Counted from the stretch's first letter, positions 24,808 through 33,908 are shown. The stretch: DNA of 64,000 nt from Streptomyces sp. NBC_01439 (GCF_036227605.1 NZ_CP109487.1:2914001-2978000), one strand, 5' to 3'. The notes: generated by a model not told the origin, from the letters alone. Program-made: numbers and translations.

Positions 24808-26796
24808 TCAACCGCCCAACTGGAGCACATCGGCCGCCTCCTCCACCATGCCGAGGCCGAGCCGGCTGATCCGGACGGCGAAGGGCTCCCCCGCCACCCG
24901 TAGGCCCGAGAGTCTGAGCCCGCCCAGGGGGGCTCCGGGGAGCGGCGCGAGGGCGACCGTGCCGGCGGGGGCGTCGGGGCGGATCCCGGCGAGGGCGGTC
25001 AGCGCGTGGATCCCGGCCGCCGCGGCCACTGCGGCTGGGCGGCAGGCCGCCGGGTGCGGCACCGGGGCGCTGCCCGCGGTCCGCTGCTCGGCCGCGAACA
25101 TCTCCGGCAGCCGGTACCCGAAGGCCTCGGCCGCGTCCAGCAGGCCGCCGAGCAGGCCGGTGGCCTCCTTCTCGAAGCCGGCCTGGGCCAGGCCCGCCAC
25201 GGCCACCGCGCTCTCGTACGCCCGCACGGCGCCCGAGCGGTGGCCGAACGGGTTGTGTCCCGGCTCCTTGACGGCCATGCTCCGCAGCCCCCATCCGGAA
25301 TCCATGGCGGGGGCTCCGAGTAGCCGGGCCAGCTGCTCGGCGCGGGTGCGGTCCAGGAGTCCCGGGGCAAGCCGGCCGCCGCTGAGCAGTCCGGTGTCGA
25401 GCAGGTGGGCGGCGGCTCCCGTCAGCCGTGGGAGCGGCCTCCCGTCGGGGTGGAGGGCCGAAGCGGGCCGGCCGCCGTCCGGACCGTCGATCCAGAACCC
25501 GGCCCGGAACCGCTCCTGCAGCGCGACCGCCCGCTCCTGCCACTCCTCGGCTCCGGGCCGTCCATAGGCGGCGAGCAGATCGGCGCCGAGCACGGCGGCC
25601 CGATGGGCGTGGGCCTGGGTCTCGCAGCGACGCGGACCCGGGTCGGGATCGGCCAGGAAACCGTCCTCCCCCAGCGCGCTGCGCAGCCAGTGCAGGCACC
25701 GCTCGGCGGCCGGAAGCAGCCGGGCCACTTCCTCTTCGGGCATGCCCCACAGCCGGGCCTCGGCCAGCACCGCGGGGAAGGCCAGGGTCGCCTCGGTGCC
25801 GGTGCACCCCGGTGGAAGCTGCGCTCCCGCTCCGCGTAGCGGGCCCGGGATCTTCCCGAGGTCGGGTCCGCCCCCTTCGGTCTGGGTCCGGGCAAGAATG
25901 CGCAGGGTGGCCGCGGCGAGACCGGTTCCGAGCGGCAGCGCCATCCGGGCGGCCCAGAGCGATTCCGCCGGGGCCAGACCCAGCCGCCAGGGCGCTCCCG
26001 CCGCGGCGAAGGCGTCGCCCGGCTCCTCTGAGTCGCGCAGGAGCAGCGCGCCCAGGTCCTGGACGCTGGTCCGAAACCATGCCTCGGCCCTCGGATCGTC
26101 CCCTTCGGCCCGGGCGGCAGCCAGCGGGTTGGCCACCTGCCCGGCGGGGGCCCGCCCCACCCGGTGCGGGGTGGTCCGCAGTTCGATGGTGCGGGATTCG
26201 CCGGGAGCCAGTTCGAGCTGCCAGCGCAACAGCCCCGCCGAAGCCAGCGCATCGTCCGGCGGCGGGTCGGCTGCGGTCACGGCCTGCGCCTCGCCGGTGC
26301 TCCAGCGCAGCCCGGCGGCGTGCACCCCGGCGGGCAGCTCGGGCCCGGCCCGCCCGGCGGCCACGGCGGCCAGCTCGGCGAGGTCGGTGCCGAGCAGCAC
26401 CTCCACGGGCAGGCGTACCGGCCTGGCCGCGAAGCTGCGCAGGGTGATCCGCTCGGTGCCGTCCGCGTGCCGGACCCTTTCGACACCGATGTCGGGGTCG
26501 GGGCCGGGCTCTGCGCCGGTGCGCACGGTAGCGGTGAAGACGGCCCGGTCGGCGGCGAGGCTTCGCCCCTGCACGGCGACCGGATCCCGGCCGCCGAGAC
26601 GCAGTACGCAGCGGGAGAGCAGGCGGCGCCCGGACCGGTAGATCCCGTCGATCCCGTGCCCGGTCAGCTGTCCGTGCTCCGGAGAGATGACCAGACAGGG
26701 CGCGGCAACGCAGATGACGGCGCCGTGCACGGGCGGCAGTTCGGACCTACGGGCGGCGGGCGCGCCGGGTGGACGGGGAGGTGCGGGGAGGGACAT
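24808..26796 (-). CDS. glycogen-debranching-type (amylo-alpha-1,6-glucosidase-like) glycosidase
   Basis: This 662-residue protein has an N-terminal beta-rich 'GDE N-terminal' domain (VHGAVICVAAPCLVISPEHG, DGIYRSGRRLLSRCVLRLGG). A C-terminal (alpha/alpha)6 barrel follows, with GCTGTEATLAFPAVLAEARLWG, DSGWGLRSMAVKEPGHNPFGHRSGAVRAYE and a final beta segment. Such enzymes hydrolyse alpha-1,6 or other glycosidic branches. The barrel's candidate acids are E and D in this region, but I cannot assign the catalytic pair. No signal peptide is seen, so it is cytosolic. ATG 26796 has only a weak AAGGCGAC upstream. The 212-bp gap to the DUF4192 gene shows GC-rich hairpins but no gene. Confidence 0.75.
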   Translation of the reverse strand: MSLPAPPRPPGAPAARRSELPPVHGAVICVAAPCLVISPEHGQLTGHGIDGIYRSGRRLLSRCVLRLGGRDPVAVQGRSLAADRAVFTATVRTGAEPGPDPDIGVERVRHADGTERITLRSFAARPVRLPVEVLLGTDLAELAAVAAGRAGPELPAGVHAAGLRWSTGEAQAVTAADPPPDDALASAGLLRWQLELAPGESRTIELRTTPHRVGRAPAGQVANPLAAARAEGDDPRAEAWFRTSVQDLGALLLRDSEEPGDAFAAAGAPWRLGLAPAESLWAARMALPLGTGLAAATLRILARTQTEGGGPDLGKIPGPLRGAGAQLPPGCTGTEATLAFPAVLAEARLWGMPEEEVARLLPAAERCLHWLRSALGEDGFLADPDPGPRRCETQAHAHRAAVLGADLLAAYGRPGAEEWQERAVALQERFRAGFWIDGPDGGRPASALHPDGRPLPRLTGAAAHLLDTGLLSGGRLAPGLLDRTRAEQLARLLGAPAMDSGWGLRSMAVKEPGHNPFGHRSGAVRAYESAVAVAGLAQAGFEKEATGLLGGLLDAAEAFGYRLPEMFAAEQRTAGSAPVPHPAACRPAAVAAAAGIHALTALAGIRPDAPAGTVALAPLPGAPLGGLRLSGLRVAGEPFAVRISRLGLGMVEEAADVLQLGG

Positions 26797-27008
26797 GTGT
26801 CGCCTTGTCTGCGCTCCGGTCGGTTCAGCTGGGCGGCGGCGCGGCCGGGGCCGCACCACCCCCCAACTGAACGCCCCCACCCCCGCCCGGGTCACGGGCC
26901 CGGGCCCCGTCCGGGCGTACCCGAAGCGAAGCCCCCGCCGCCGGGGCGGGCCCAGCGCGTACCGAAGCGATTGCACCGGACCGCCGGACGACGTGAACCG
27001 GTGCGCGC

Positions 27009-28271
27009 TCACTGTCCGCTCCCCGCGGTGCGGCGGGACCCCCGGCGGGGGGTCGTGCGGCCCCGTCGGCCGGGAGGACGGGTACCGGCCGAGGAGCGCC
27101 GCCGAGGCTCCCGGCGGCGCCGCTCCTCCCGCAGGCACTGCCGCAGCCCCTCGGGGTCGATCCCTTCGTTGCACGCATGGTGGAGCAGCTGGGCGAAGCG
27201 GTACTCCGCATCCGCCCGCAGGGCCAGGCCGAAGGCGATCCGGGCGGTCGGCTCGTCCCCCGTCGACCACGAGACCCAGCCGGCGAGGGTGAGCGGGGCC
27301 GCGGCGTGCTCCCCGTAGGCCCCGATGCAGCGCCGGGCCAGGGCCCGCCACAGCCGCAGGGCCGGGGCCGCGTCCTCGTCCTCCATCCATTCGGCCGCGA
27401 TGTCCCGGATCTCGCGGTCCTGGAGGCCGAGGATCAGTGAGGCGGCCTCGTCGTGGCCGAGCAGCGCATCGTCCCAGTCGTCCGCATGGGCCCCGCCCTC
27501 TACGGGCGGTGCCAGCGTCAGGCGCCGCATCAGGGTCCGTGCCAGGGCGATGGTCTCGGCGCCGACCTCCTCGCGGGTGGCCCCGTCGAGGATCCTGGGC
27601 ATCAGGGCCGCCGCGGCCCGGTCGAGGGCCCGTTCCGCCTCCTCGGCCACGGCCCCGCGCAGCGGTGCCATCCTGCCCTCGATCTCCTTGAGGGAGCCCC
27701 GGACCTGGAGTCCGGCGAAGGTGGCCGTCGCCGCCAGCACCGAGGTACCGACCGCGGCCAGCCGGCTGCCCCCGGCCGGACAGCACCGCTCGTCGGGGCA
27801 TACGTAGGACCAGAACCGTCCTGCGGACAGGCACAGGGCCTCCAGCACGGGCACGTCCAGTGCGCCGCAGGCCAACCGGATCCGCTGGGCGAGCGGCCGC
27901 AGCCTGGTCATCACCCGCCGACCGTCTTCCTCCTCGCCCGGCTCCTGGCACAGGTACACGACGATGCCGTCGGGCTTGCCGCCGCGCCGTTCGCTTCCCG
28001 TGATGAGGCATTCGGCGACCTGCCGGGCGGTGTCCTCCCATTCTGCGGACGAGCTGGGGATACCGACGCGGAGCCGGCCGCCGAAGCGCCCGCCCTCGCC
28101 GTGCACGGCGACCATGACGAGGGAGTCGGTCGGGTGGAAGCCGAGCATGTAGGGCAGCGCGTCGGCCAGTTCGGCCGGGCCGCGCAGGGTGATCTGGGGT
28201 CCGGTGGTGGCTCCGGCCGGGCTGGTGGAGGGCCGGTCGGACGGGGTGCGCGATTCGTGGTTGTTCGTCAT
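27009..28271 (-). CDS. DUF4192 protein
   Basis: The 420-residue actinobacterial protein has the family landmarks LRGPAELADALPYMLGFHPTDSLVMVAVHG near the start (in pieces at about residues 29-58), RFWSYVCPDERCCPAGG in the middle and a helical domain with VSWSTGDEPTARIAFGLALRADAEYRFAQLL. The C-terminal tail (about 385-420) is very Arg-rich and probably nucleic-acid binding or disordered. The two cysteine clusters in CPDERCC may bind metal. No function is established to my knowledge. It diverges from the RecQ gene, sharing a 112-bp spacer with DnaA-box-like sequence, which hints at a link to DNA transactions. Confidence 0.8.
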   Translation of the reverse strand: MTNNHESRTPSDRPSTSPAGATTGPQITLRGPAELADALPYMLGFHPTDSLVMVAVHGEGGRFGGRLRVGIPSSSAEWEDTARQVAECLITGSERRGGKPDGIVVYLCQEPGEEEDGRRVMTRLRPLAQRIRLACGALDVPVLEALCLSAGRFWSYVCPDERCCPAGGSRLAAVGTSVLAATATFAGLQVRGSLKEIEGRMAPLRGAVAEEAERALDRAAAALMPRILDGATREEVGAETIALARTLMRRLTLAPPVEGGAHADDWDDALLGHDEAASLILGLQDREIRDIAAEWMEDEDAAPALRLWRALARRCIGAYGEHAAAPLTLAGWVSWSTGDEPTARIAFGLALRADAEYRFAQLLHHACNEGIDPEGLRQCLREERRRREPRRRSSAGTRPPGRRGRTTPRRGSRRTAGSGQ

Positions 28272-28308
28272 GCCACGAAGGTCCCGCGCCCGATCCGATC
28301 CCGAAAGC

Positions 28309-28342
28309 CCTGTGGATAACTCCCACCGCCGCCGTCCACAGG
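28309..28342. promoter_or_regulatory. perfect DnaA box (TTATCCACA) and mirrored half-site in the recQ spacer
   Basis: TGTGGATAA (28311-28319) is the exact complement of the DnaA box TTATCCACA. A second, opposite copy, CCGTCCACA (28332-28340), matches the Streptomyces-type TTGTCCACA at 7 of 9 positions. The two arms also form an 8-bp inverted repeat, CCTGTGGA/TCCACAGG. The pair sits between divergent DUF4192 and recQ genes and could be a DnaA-responsive control site. Confidence 0.4.
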
Positions 28343-28383
28343 CCCGGAGCAGCATTGGCGCGATGTCGGAGGCATCGGGTTGC

Positions 28384-30552
28384 ATGGGGGGTATGAACGC
28401 AGACCTGAGGTCCTCGGCCGACTCCGTACTAGCCCGTCTCGTGGGCGACCCCACGGGCGCCGCCAGGCTGCGCGAGGACCAGTGGCGGGCGATCGAGGCC
28501 CTCGTCGCGCACAAGCGGCGGGCGCTGGTGGTACAGCGCACCGGCTGGGGGAAGTCCGCGGTCTACTTCGTCGCCACCTCACTGCTGCGGGCGAACGGCG
28601 CCGGCCCCACCGTGATCGTCTCCCCGCTCCTCGCGTTGATGCGCAATCAGGTCGAGGCCGCGGCCCGGGCCGGGATCCGCGCCCGCACCATCAACTCCGC
28701 CAACCCCGAGGAGTGGGAGGGCATCCAAGCCGAAGTGGCGGCGGGTGAGGTCGACGTCCTGCTGGTGAGTCCCGAGCGGCTCAACAACCCCGATTTCCGC
28801 GACCAGGTCCTCCCCAAGCTCTCCGCCGCCACCGGGCTGCTCGTGGTCGACGAGGCGCACTGCATCTCCGACTGGGGCCACGACTTCCGCCCCGATTACC
28901 GCCGGCTGCGCACCATGCTGGCCGACCTGCCGCCGGGTGTCCCGGTGCTCGCCACGACCGCCACGGCCAATGCCCGCGTGACCGCCGACGTCGCAGAACA
29001 GCTCGGCACCGGGGCCGGTACGGACGCTCTGGTGCTGCGCGGCCCTCTGGACCGCGAGAGCCTGAGCCTGGCCGTACTGACCCTGCCCGACGCGGCACAC
29101 CGGCTGGCCTGGCTCGCCGACCACCTCGGGGACCTGCCCGGCTCCGGGATCATCTACACGCTGACCGTGGCGGCCGCCGAGGAGGTCACCGCCTACCTGC
29201 GCCACCGGGGGCACACCGTGGCCTCGTACACCGGCAAAACGGAGAACGCCGATCGTCAGCAGGCCGAGGACGACCTCCAGACGAACCGGGTCAAGGCACT
29301 CGTGGCCACCTCCGCCCTCGGGATGGGCTTCGACAAGCCCGACCTGGGCTTCGTGGTGCACCTCGGCTCGCCCTCCTCCCCCATCGCCTACTACCAGCAG
29401 GTGGGCCGCGCGGGCCGTGGCGTGGAGCACGCGGAGGTCCTGCTGCTCCCCGGCCGGGAGGACGAGGCGATCTGGCAGTACTTCGCCTCGGTGGCCTTCC
29501 CGCCCGAGGAGCAGGTGCGCCGCACGCTCGACGTCCTGGCCCAGGCCGGCCGGCCGCTGTCGCTGCCCGCCATGGAGCCGCTGGTCGATCTGCGCCGCAC
29601 CCGGCTGGAGACCATGCTCAAGGTGCTCGACGTCGACGGCGCCGTGCACCGCGTCAAGGGCGGCTGGACCTCGACGGGCGAGCCCTGGGCCTACGACGCC
29701 GAGCGCTACGCGTGGGTCGCCCGCCAGCGAGCCACGGAACAGCAGGCCATGCGCGACTACGCCGCGGCCACCGAATGTCGGATGGAGTTCCTGCGCCGCC
29801 AGCTCGACGACGAGGAGGCAGCGCCCTGCGGCCGCTGTGACAACTGCGCCGGAGCCCGGTTCACCGCGGAGGTGTCCACCACCGCGCTGGACACCGCGCG
29901 CGGTGAACTCGGCCGCCCGGGCGTGGAACTGGAGCCGCGCAAGATGTGGCCGACCGGGCTCGCGGCGGTCGGCGTCGACCTCAAGGGGCGCATCCCCGTC
30001 GGGGAGCAGGCCTCGACGGGCCGGGCGCTGGGCCGGCTGTCCGACATCGGATGGGGCAACCGCCTGCGCCCGATGCTGGCCCCGCAGGCTCCCGACCAGC
30101 CGGTTCCGGACGATGTGGCGCAGGCCGTGGTCGCAGTGCTCGCCGACTGGGCCCGGGGCCCCGGCGGCTGGGCCTCGGGAGCGCCGGACGCACCGGCCCG
30201 GCCGGTGGGCGTGGTCGCGCTGCCTTCGCGCAGCCACCCCCAGCTGATCGGTTCGCTGGCCGCGCGGATCGCGGAGATCGGGCGGATGCCGCTGCTCGGC
30301 GCGCTCGCCCACACGGAACAGGCTCCGGAGTTCGGGTCGGTGTCCTCGAACAGCGCGCAGCGGGTGCGGGGGCTCCACCAAGCCCTCACCGTGCCTCCGG
30401 CGCTGGCCGATGCGCTGGCGCAGTCCGCGGGCCCGGTGCTGCTCGTCGACGACCGCACGGAGAGCGGGTGGACCATCGCGGTGGCTGCCCGGCTGTTGCG
30501 GCGGGCAGGCGCGAAGGAGGTGTTCCCGCTGGTGCTGGCGCTTCAGGGCTAG
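28384..30552 (+). CDS. recQ: RecQ-family DNA helicase with C-terminal phosphoribosyltransferase-like domain
   Basis: The protein has about 722 residues. SF2 motifs are motif I QRTGWGKSAVYF (Walker A, 51-62), VSPLLALMRNQV, DEAH (156-159) in VVDEAHCISDWGHDFRPDYR, TTATAN, and motif VI YYQQVGRAGRG. A zinc segment CGRCDNC follows the core. There is no HRDC domain. Instead the C-terminus carries RPVGVVALPSRSHPQLIGSLA and VLLVDDRTESGWTIAVAARLL, the ribose-5-phosphate loop of PRTases (about 685-697). The Walker A loop GWGKS deviates from the common GxGKS in having Trp. Start 28384 is chosen for GGAGG 11 bp upstream; 28363 and 28393 are alternatives. Confidence 0.88.
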   Translation: MGGMNADLRSSADSVLARLVGDPTGAARLREDQWRAIEALVAHKRRALVVQRTGWGKSAVYFVATSLLRANGAGPTVIVSPLLALMRNQVEAAARAGIRARTINSANPEEWEGIQAEVAAGEVDVLLVSPERLNNPDFRDQVLPKLSAATGLLVVDEAHCISDWGHDFRPDYRRLRTMLADLPPGVPVLATTATANARVTADVAEQLGTGAGTDALVLRGPLDRESLSLAVLTLPDAAHRLAWLADHLGDLPGSGIIYTLTVAAAEEVTAYLRHRGHTVASYTGKTENADRQQAEDDLQTNRVKALVATSALGMGFDKPDLGFVVHLGSPSSPIAYYQQVGRAGRGVEHAEVLLLPGREDEAIWQYFASVAFPPEEQVRRTLDVLAQAGRPLSLPAMEPLVDLRRTRLETMLKVLDVDGAVHRVKGGWTSTGEPWAYDAERYAWVARQRATEQQAMRDYAAATECRMEFLRRQLDDEEAAPCGRCDNCAGARFTAEVSTTALDTARGELGRPGVELEPRKMWPTGLAAVGVDLKGRIPVGEQASTGRALGRLSDIGWGNRLRPMLAPQAPDQPVPDDVAQAVVAVLADWARGPGGWASGAPDAPARPVGVVALPSRSHPQLIGSLAARIAEIGRMPLLGALAHTEQAPEFGSVSSNSAQRVRGLHQALTVPPALADALAQSAGPVLLVDDRTESGWTIAVAARLLRRAGAKEVFPLVLALQG

Positions 30553-30766
30553 TCGAATGCGTCATCTTCGGCGTGGCGGGGCAAGGATATGAACGGCATA
30601 CCGGCGAATTCCGGTCGGCGGCGTCAATTGCTCGTTGCCGCATGCTCAGAAGCCACGCGAGAATTGGGGTGCTCCCGCTCGGCTCCTCGGCACCCTCCTG
30701 GGCCGCGCTGCGGCGCGCCCTGACTCCACCGTGCCCGTTCGCGGGCGTGTACCCGAAGGGAGGACC

Positions 30767-31396
30767 GTGACCTTCGGATTCGCGCCGCCCCCGACCACGT
30801 CCCTGGCAACAGCCACCGGTGGCACAAGCCGGCACGGCAGACTGCTGGAACCCGCGGAATGGACAGCGGCGGGCATTCCGCTGCTCAGCAATCCGCGCGA
30901 GATCGTGAGCGGGCTGCACTCCCGGCACAGCCCCGTGCCCTCGACTGCGGTCATCGCCGTCCTCGGCCCGGAGGAGCAGCTCGTGGCGAGCGCCTCCTTC
31001 GTGCAGAGGTCGACCTCGGCCGACGGCTGGGAGTACCGCAACGCCCTGCTGTCCCGGCTGCGCCGGGTCCTGCCGCACGACCTGCGCAGACGGACCCCGG
31101 TGCGGACGGCGGTGCTGCTCTACTGCCGCGAGGGCGATGAGCAGTGGACCGAGGAGGACGGGGCGTGGATGTGGGGGCTGCGGGACGCCTGCACCCTGCA
31201 CGGCCTGCGCTGCGGCGCGTACATCACGCTGACCCGCGGGGGCTGGCAGGTGGTGGGCGAGGGCCGTGGCGGGCGGCGCCCGAGCTCCGACTCGCGGCCG
31301 CAGCGCCTGGGCGACACCGTGGCCGAATTCTCTCCGCTGGCCATGCACACCGGGGGCGGCGCGGTCGAAGCCCTGCGGCGGACCGCCGCGCGCTGA
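30767..31396 (+). CDS. conserved hypothetical protein
   Basis: I do not recognise this 209-residue protein. It contains VTFGFAPPPTTSLATATGG at the start, then SGLHSRHSPVPSTAVIAVLGPEEQLVASASF, LSRLRRVLPHDLRRRTPVRTAVLLYCREGD and WMWGLRDACTLHGLRCGAYITLTRGGW. The mix of beta strands and helices suggests a compact alpha/beta domain. A disordered Arg/Ser-rich stretch separates it from the C-terminal 30 residues. GTG 30767 follows GGGAGG. It begins 214 bp after recQ on the same strand; I see no hairpin or operator between them, so cotranscription is possible. The following 238 bp before the convergent gene contain no clear gene. Confidence 0.7.
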   Translation: MTFGFAPPPTTSLATATGGTSRHGRLLEPAEWTAAGIPLLSNPREIVSGLHSRHSPVPSTAVIAVLGPEEQLVASASFVQRSTSADGWEYRNALLSRLRRVLPHDLRRRTPVRTAVLLYCREGDEQWTEEDGAWMWGLRDACTLHGLRCGAYITLTRGGWQVVGEGRGGRRPSSDSRPQRLGDTVAEFSPLAMHTGGGAVEALRRTAAR

Positions 31397-31634
31397 CCCC
31401 GGAGGACCCCCACGGCCAAGGCACGCGCCCGTGTGTCCGGCCGCGCCCGGGCGGCTGCCACCCGCGTACCACCGCACGGTCGCCGCCTTGCATGCGGGCA
31501 TGCCTCACGGCCGTACACCCAGGAACGGGCGTACGGCGGATCAGGCCTCGGGCTCCGACTCGGACCCCGGCGCGGGCTTCAGCGGGGCCGGCCCGTGGCC
31601 CGCCCCGCCCCTCGCCCGTGCTGGGTGCAGGGCG

Positions 31635-32279
31635 TCAGACGCCCGCACCCAGAACGGAGTTGATCTGCTGCGGGTCACCGCACACGATCAGCAGCGCACC
31701 CGCCCGGGTGAGCGCGACCGGCAGGGCGGCCGCGACGGTGTCGACCGCTCCGCCATTGGCCGCGAAGACCACGACGGGACGGCCGGCGGCACGCTGGGCC
31801 TGCGCCGCGTCCGCATAGAAGACGTCGTCCCCGGCGTCGTGCAGGGCCCAGTACGCGGCCTCGCCGAAGGACAGCTCGTGCGCGGCCCACGGGTGCGGGT
31901 CGCCACTGGTGAGCACCAGGATGTCACCGGGCGCGCGCCCGGTGTCGAGCAGCAGGTCGACGGCCTCTTCGGCCGCGTCCAGCGCGCCCTCGGCGGAGGC
32001 CGGGATCAGCTGGATCTGCGGCACCGCCGCGGAGACGGACGGTGCGGTGGGGGCAGCGGCAGGAGCCGCGGGAACGGGTCCGGGGGTGGCCTGCGGCGCA
32101 CGCTGTGCGGGCGGTGCGGGCCGGGCGGGACCGGGGCGACCGGGCCGCGGTACGGCGGCGGGACGCGGACCAGGTACAGGGCGGGGGGTCTGCGCGGTGC
32201 GGCTCGCGGCCGGCGTGACGCGGGGACCCTGGGCACTCTCGTGAATCTGAGGCTCCTCGATGGCGGGGGTGAGAGGCAT
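31635..32279 (-). CDS. Pro/Ala-rich protein with a small conserved alpha/beta domain
   Basis: In this 214-residue protein the first half (about residues 20-95) is Pro/Ala/Arg-rich and probably disordered. The C-terminal ~115 residues contain GDILVLTSGDPHPWAAHELS, GEAAYWALHDAGDDVFYADA, RPVVVFAANGG and GALLIVCGDPQQINSVL. The repeated pattern of a hydrophobic strand followed by TSG or GDP looks like part of a RecA-like or UvrD C-terminal-like fold, but no nucleotide loop is complete. Function is unknown. The chosen ATG at 32279 lacks a clear ribosome site; frames extend 56 residues upstream, so the start is uncertain. Its 5' end lies 60 bp from rnhB on the same strand. Confidence 0.65.
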   Translation of the reverse strand: MPLTPAIEEPQIHESAQGPRVTPAASRTAQTPRPVPGPRPAAVPRPGRPGPARPAPPAQRAPQATPGPVPAAPAAAPTAPSVSAAVPQIQLIPASAEGALDAAEEAVDLLLDTGRAPGDILVLTSGDPHPWAAHELSFGEAAYWALHDAGDDVFYADAAQAQRAAGRPVVVFAANGGAVDTVAAALPVALTRAGALLIVCGDPQQINSVLGAGV

Positions 32280-32338
32280 GAGTTGACATCTATCAAACAC
32301 CGGTACGAAACGTACCGGTTGGTGGCACACGCGTGCGA

Positions 32339-33049
32339 TCAGAAATCGAAGCCGAGTTGGCCTCCGTTTTCCAGCTCCATCGACTCCTCGCTCCGGCGCA
32401 CCTTCTTGAGATGGCGCCACCGCGGCAGCGCGTCGAGGTACGACCACGAGAGCCGGTGGTAGGGGGTGGGTCCCAGCTCTTCCAGCGCCGCCCGGTGCAC
32501 GGGCGAGGGGTACCCGGCGTTGGCGGCGAAGGCGAAGTCCTCGATCCCACCGCCCCGTTCCCCGAGCTCGGCCATCATGCGGTCGCGGCGGACCTTGGCG
32601 ATGACCGAGGCCGCGGCGACGGCGATGCAGGACTGGTCGCCCTTGATCACCGTACGGACCCGCCAGGGCGGGCCGAGATAGTCGTGCTTGCCGTCGAGTA
32701 TCACCGCGTCGGGCCGCACCGGCAGCGCCTCCAACGCGCGCTCCGCCGCCAGTCGGAGGGCGGCCGTCATCCCCAGTTCATCGATCTCCTCGGGCGAGGA
32801 GTGCCCGAGTGCGTACGCGGTGACCCAGTCCTCCAGGACATCGAGCAGGGCGTCGCGCCGCTTGGGGGTGAGCAATTTGGAGTCGGTGAGCCCGGCGGGC
32901 GGCCGGCGCAGGCCGGTGATCGCCGCACACACGGTGACGGGTCCGGCCCAGGCCCCTCGTCCGACTTCGTCGACCCCGGCGATGACCTTGGCGCCGGTGG
33001 TTGCACGGAGGGAGCGTTCGACGGTGTGGGTGGGTGCTTCGTACGGCAT
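32339..33049 (-). CDS. rnhB: ribonuclease HII
   Basis: This 236-residue enzyme cleaves RNA in RNA-DNA hybrids and excises single ribonucleotides. Signature [17 protein letters not shown] contains the first catalytic acids (D and E). [21 protein letters not shown] (Asp) and [15 protein letters not shown] (with nearby Asp) complete the active site. The start ATG 33049 is preferred to an in-frame ATG eleven codons upstream. No strong ribosome site is visible at either. The next gene leftward encodes the Pro-rich unknown protein 60 bp away and may be cotranscribed. Confidence 0.95.
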   Translation of the reverse strand: MPYEAPTHTVERSLRATTGAKVIAGVDEVGRGAWAGPVTVCAAITGLRRPPAGLTDSKLLTPKRRDALLDVLEDWVTAYALGHSSPEEIDELGMTAALRLAAERALEALPVRPDAVILDGKHDYLGPPWRVRTVIKGDQSCIAVAAASVIAKVRRDRMMAELGERGGGIEDFAFAANAGYPSPVHRAALEELGPTPYHRLSWSYLDALPRWRHLKKVRRSEESMELENGGQLGFDF

Positions 33050-33164
33050 GGCGCCAGCAAGGTTACGCCGCCCCGGGCCCACTGCACACCCCCGCCCCGG
33101 TCCGACCCGCCCGAGATCGGACGCGAACCCCGCTCCGCGCGCCCCGGACCGCCCCCGCCACGTC

Positions 33165-33767
33165 TCACACCCTGAGCAGCGGCACCATGACCTCGTCGAT
33201 CAGCGCAGCGATGTCCGCATCTCCCCATTCGCTTCCGCACACCTTGGCGCGATACATCAGCATGGCCGGAATGACATCCACGACAAACGGACCAGTAGCG
33301 TCCGGCCGTACGTCACCCCGCGCGATTCCACGCTCCACAAGCTCCCTGATCAGACGCTGGGCCGGCTCGTGCAGACCGGACCAGATGACTCCGCGAAACC
33401 GATCGACATGCATGTGATCGCATTCGTGAAGCACCGACCTCAGGGCCTGCCCGGCGCGCGAGTGCATGACGTCCCGCGCGCTCACACACAGCAGATAGAG
33501 GTCCTCGCGGATCGAACCAGAGTCGGGAATGTCACCGATACGCGGCAGACCGCTCCGCAGCGCATCAGCCACCAGGTCCACCTTCGACGGCCAGCGACGG
33601 TAGAGCGCGGCCTTGCCGGTGTGCGCGCCGGACGCGACACCTTCCATGGTGAGCGCGTTCCAGCCGACCGTGCTCAGCTGCTCCAACGCGGCGTCGAGAA
33701 TCGCCCGTTCGAGCTCCGGCCCCCGCCTGCGCCCAGGCGACGCCGCTGACCAGCGCGAACCCACCAT
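33165..33767 (-). CDS. TetR-family repressor
   Basis: The 200-residue regulator has a typical N-terminal HTH (residues about 20-62) with [41 protein letters not shown] in order. A ligand domain with helices rich in hydrophobic residues follows. GGAGG eight bases upstream supports ATG 33767; an upstream GTG frame adds three residues. It diverges from a 14-helix efflux transporter. Two copies of a TetR-like 20-bp palindrome lie in the spacer, one overlapping the promoter zone of each gene, so it likely represses both itself and the pump. The inducer is unknown. Confidence 0.92.
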   Translation of the reverse strand: MVGSRWSAASPGRRRGPELERAILDAALEQLSTVGWNALTMEGVASGAHTGKAALYRRWPSKVDLVADALRSGLPRIGDIPDSGSIREDLYLLCVSARDVMHSRAGQALRSVLHECDHMHVDRFRGVIWSGLHEPAQRLIRELVERGIARGDVRPDATGPFVVDVIPAMLMYRAKVCGSEWGDADIAALIDEVMVPLLRV

Positions 33768-33814
33768 CTTCCCCACCTCCGACCGGCTTGCGCGTTCGAC
33801 GCACGCATTTTCAG

Positions 33815-33842
33815 CCTTAGTGAACGCTTGCGTTCACTAAGG
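33815..33842. promoter_or_regulatory. TetR operator, proximal copy
   Basis: CCTTAGTGAACGC (33815-33827) and GCGTTCACTAAGG (33830-33842) form a perfect palindrome with a 2-base centre. Its core AGTGAACG...CGTTCACT is repeated at 33866-33885. It lies 48 bp from the repressor ATG. Confidence 0.85.
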
Positions 33843-33865
33843 CGCGGCTCCTACCGTGGTCCCGC

Positions 33866-33885
33866 AGTGAACGAATGCGTTCACT
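33866..33885. promoter_or_regulatory. TetR operator, distal copy
   Basis: AGTGAACG (33866-33873) and CGTTCACT (33878-33885) repeat the core of the other operator with the same four-base spacer, 47 bp away. It lies 24 bp before the pump's GTG, close to its transcription start. Confidence 0.85.
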
Positions 33886-33908
33886 ATTTCACTTTGGGGG
33901 GATCCTCA

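Noticed and set aside
24808..28326. A single very large leftward protein spanning the glycosidase and DUF4192
   Set aside because: The frame is open by chance through the DUF4192 region. DUF4192 is in a different frame with clear family motifs, and the glycosidase has its own start at 26796.
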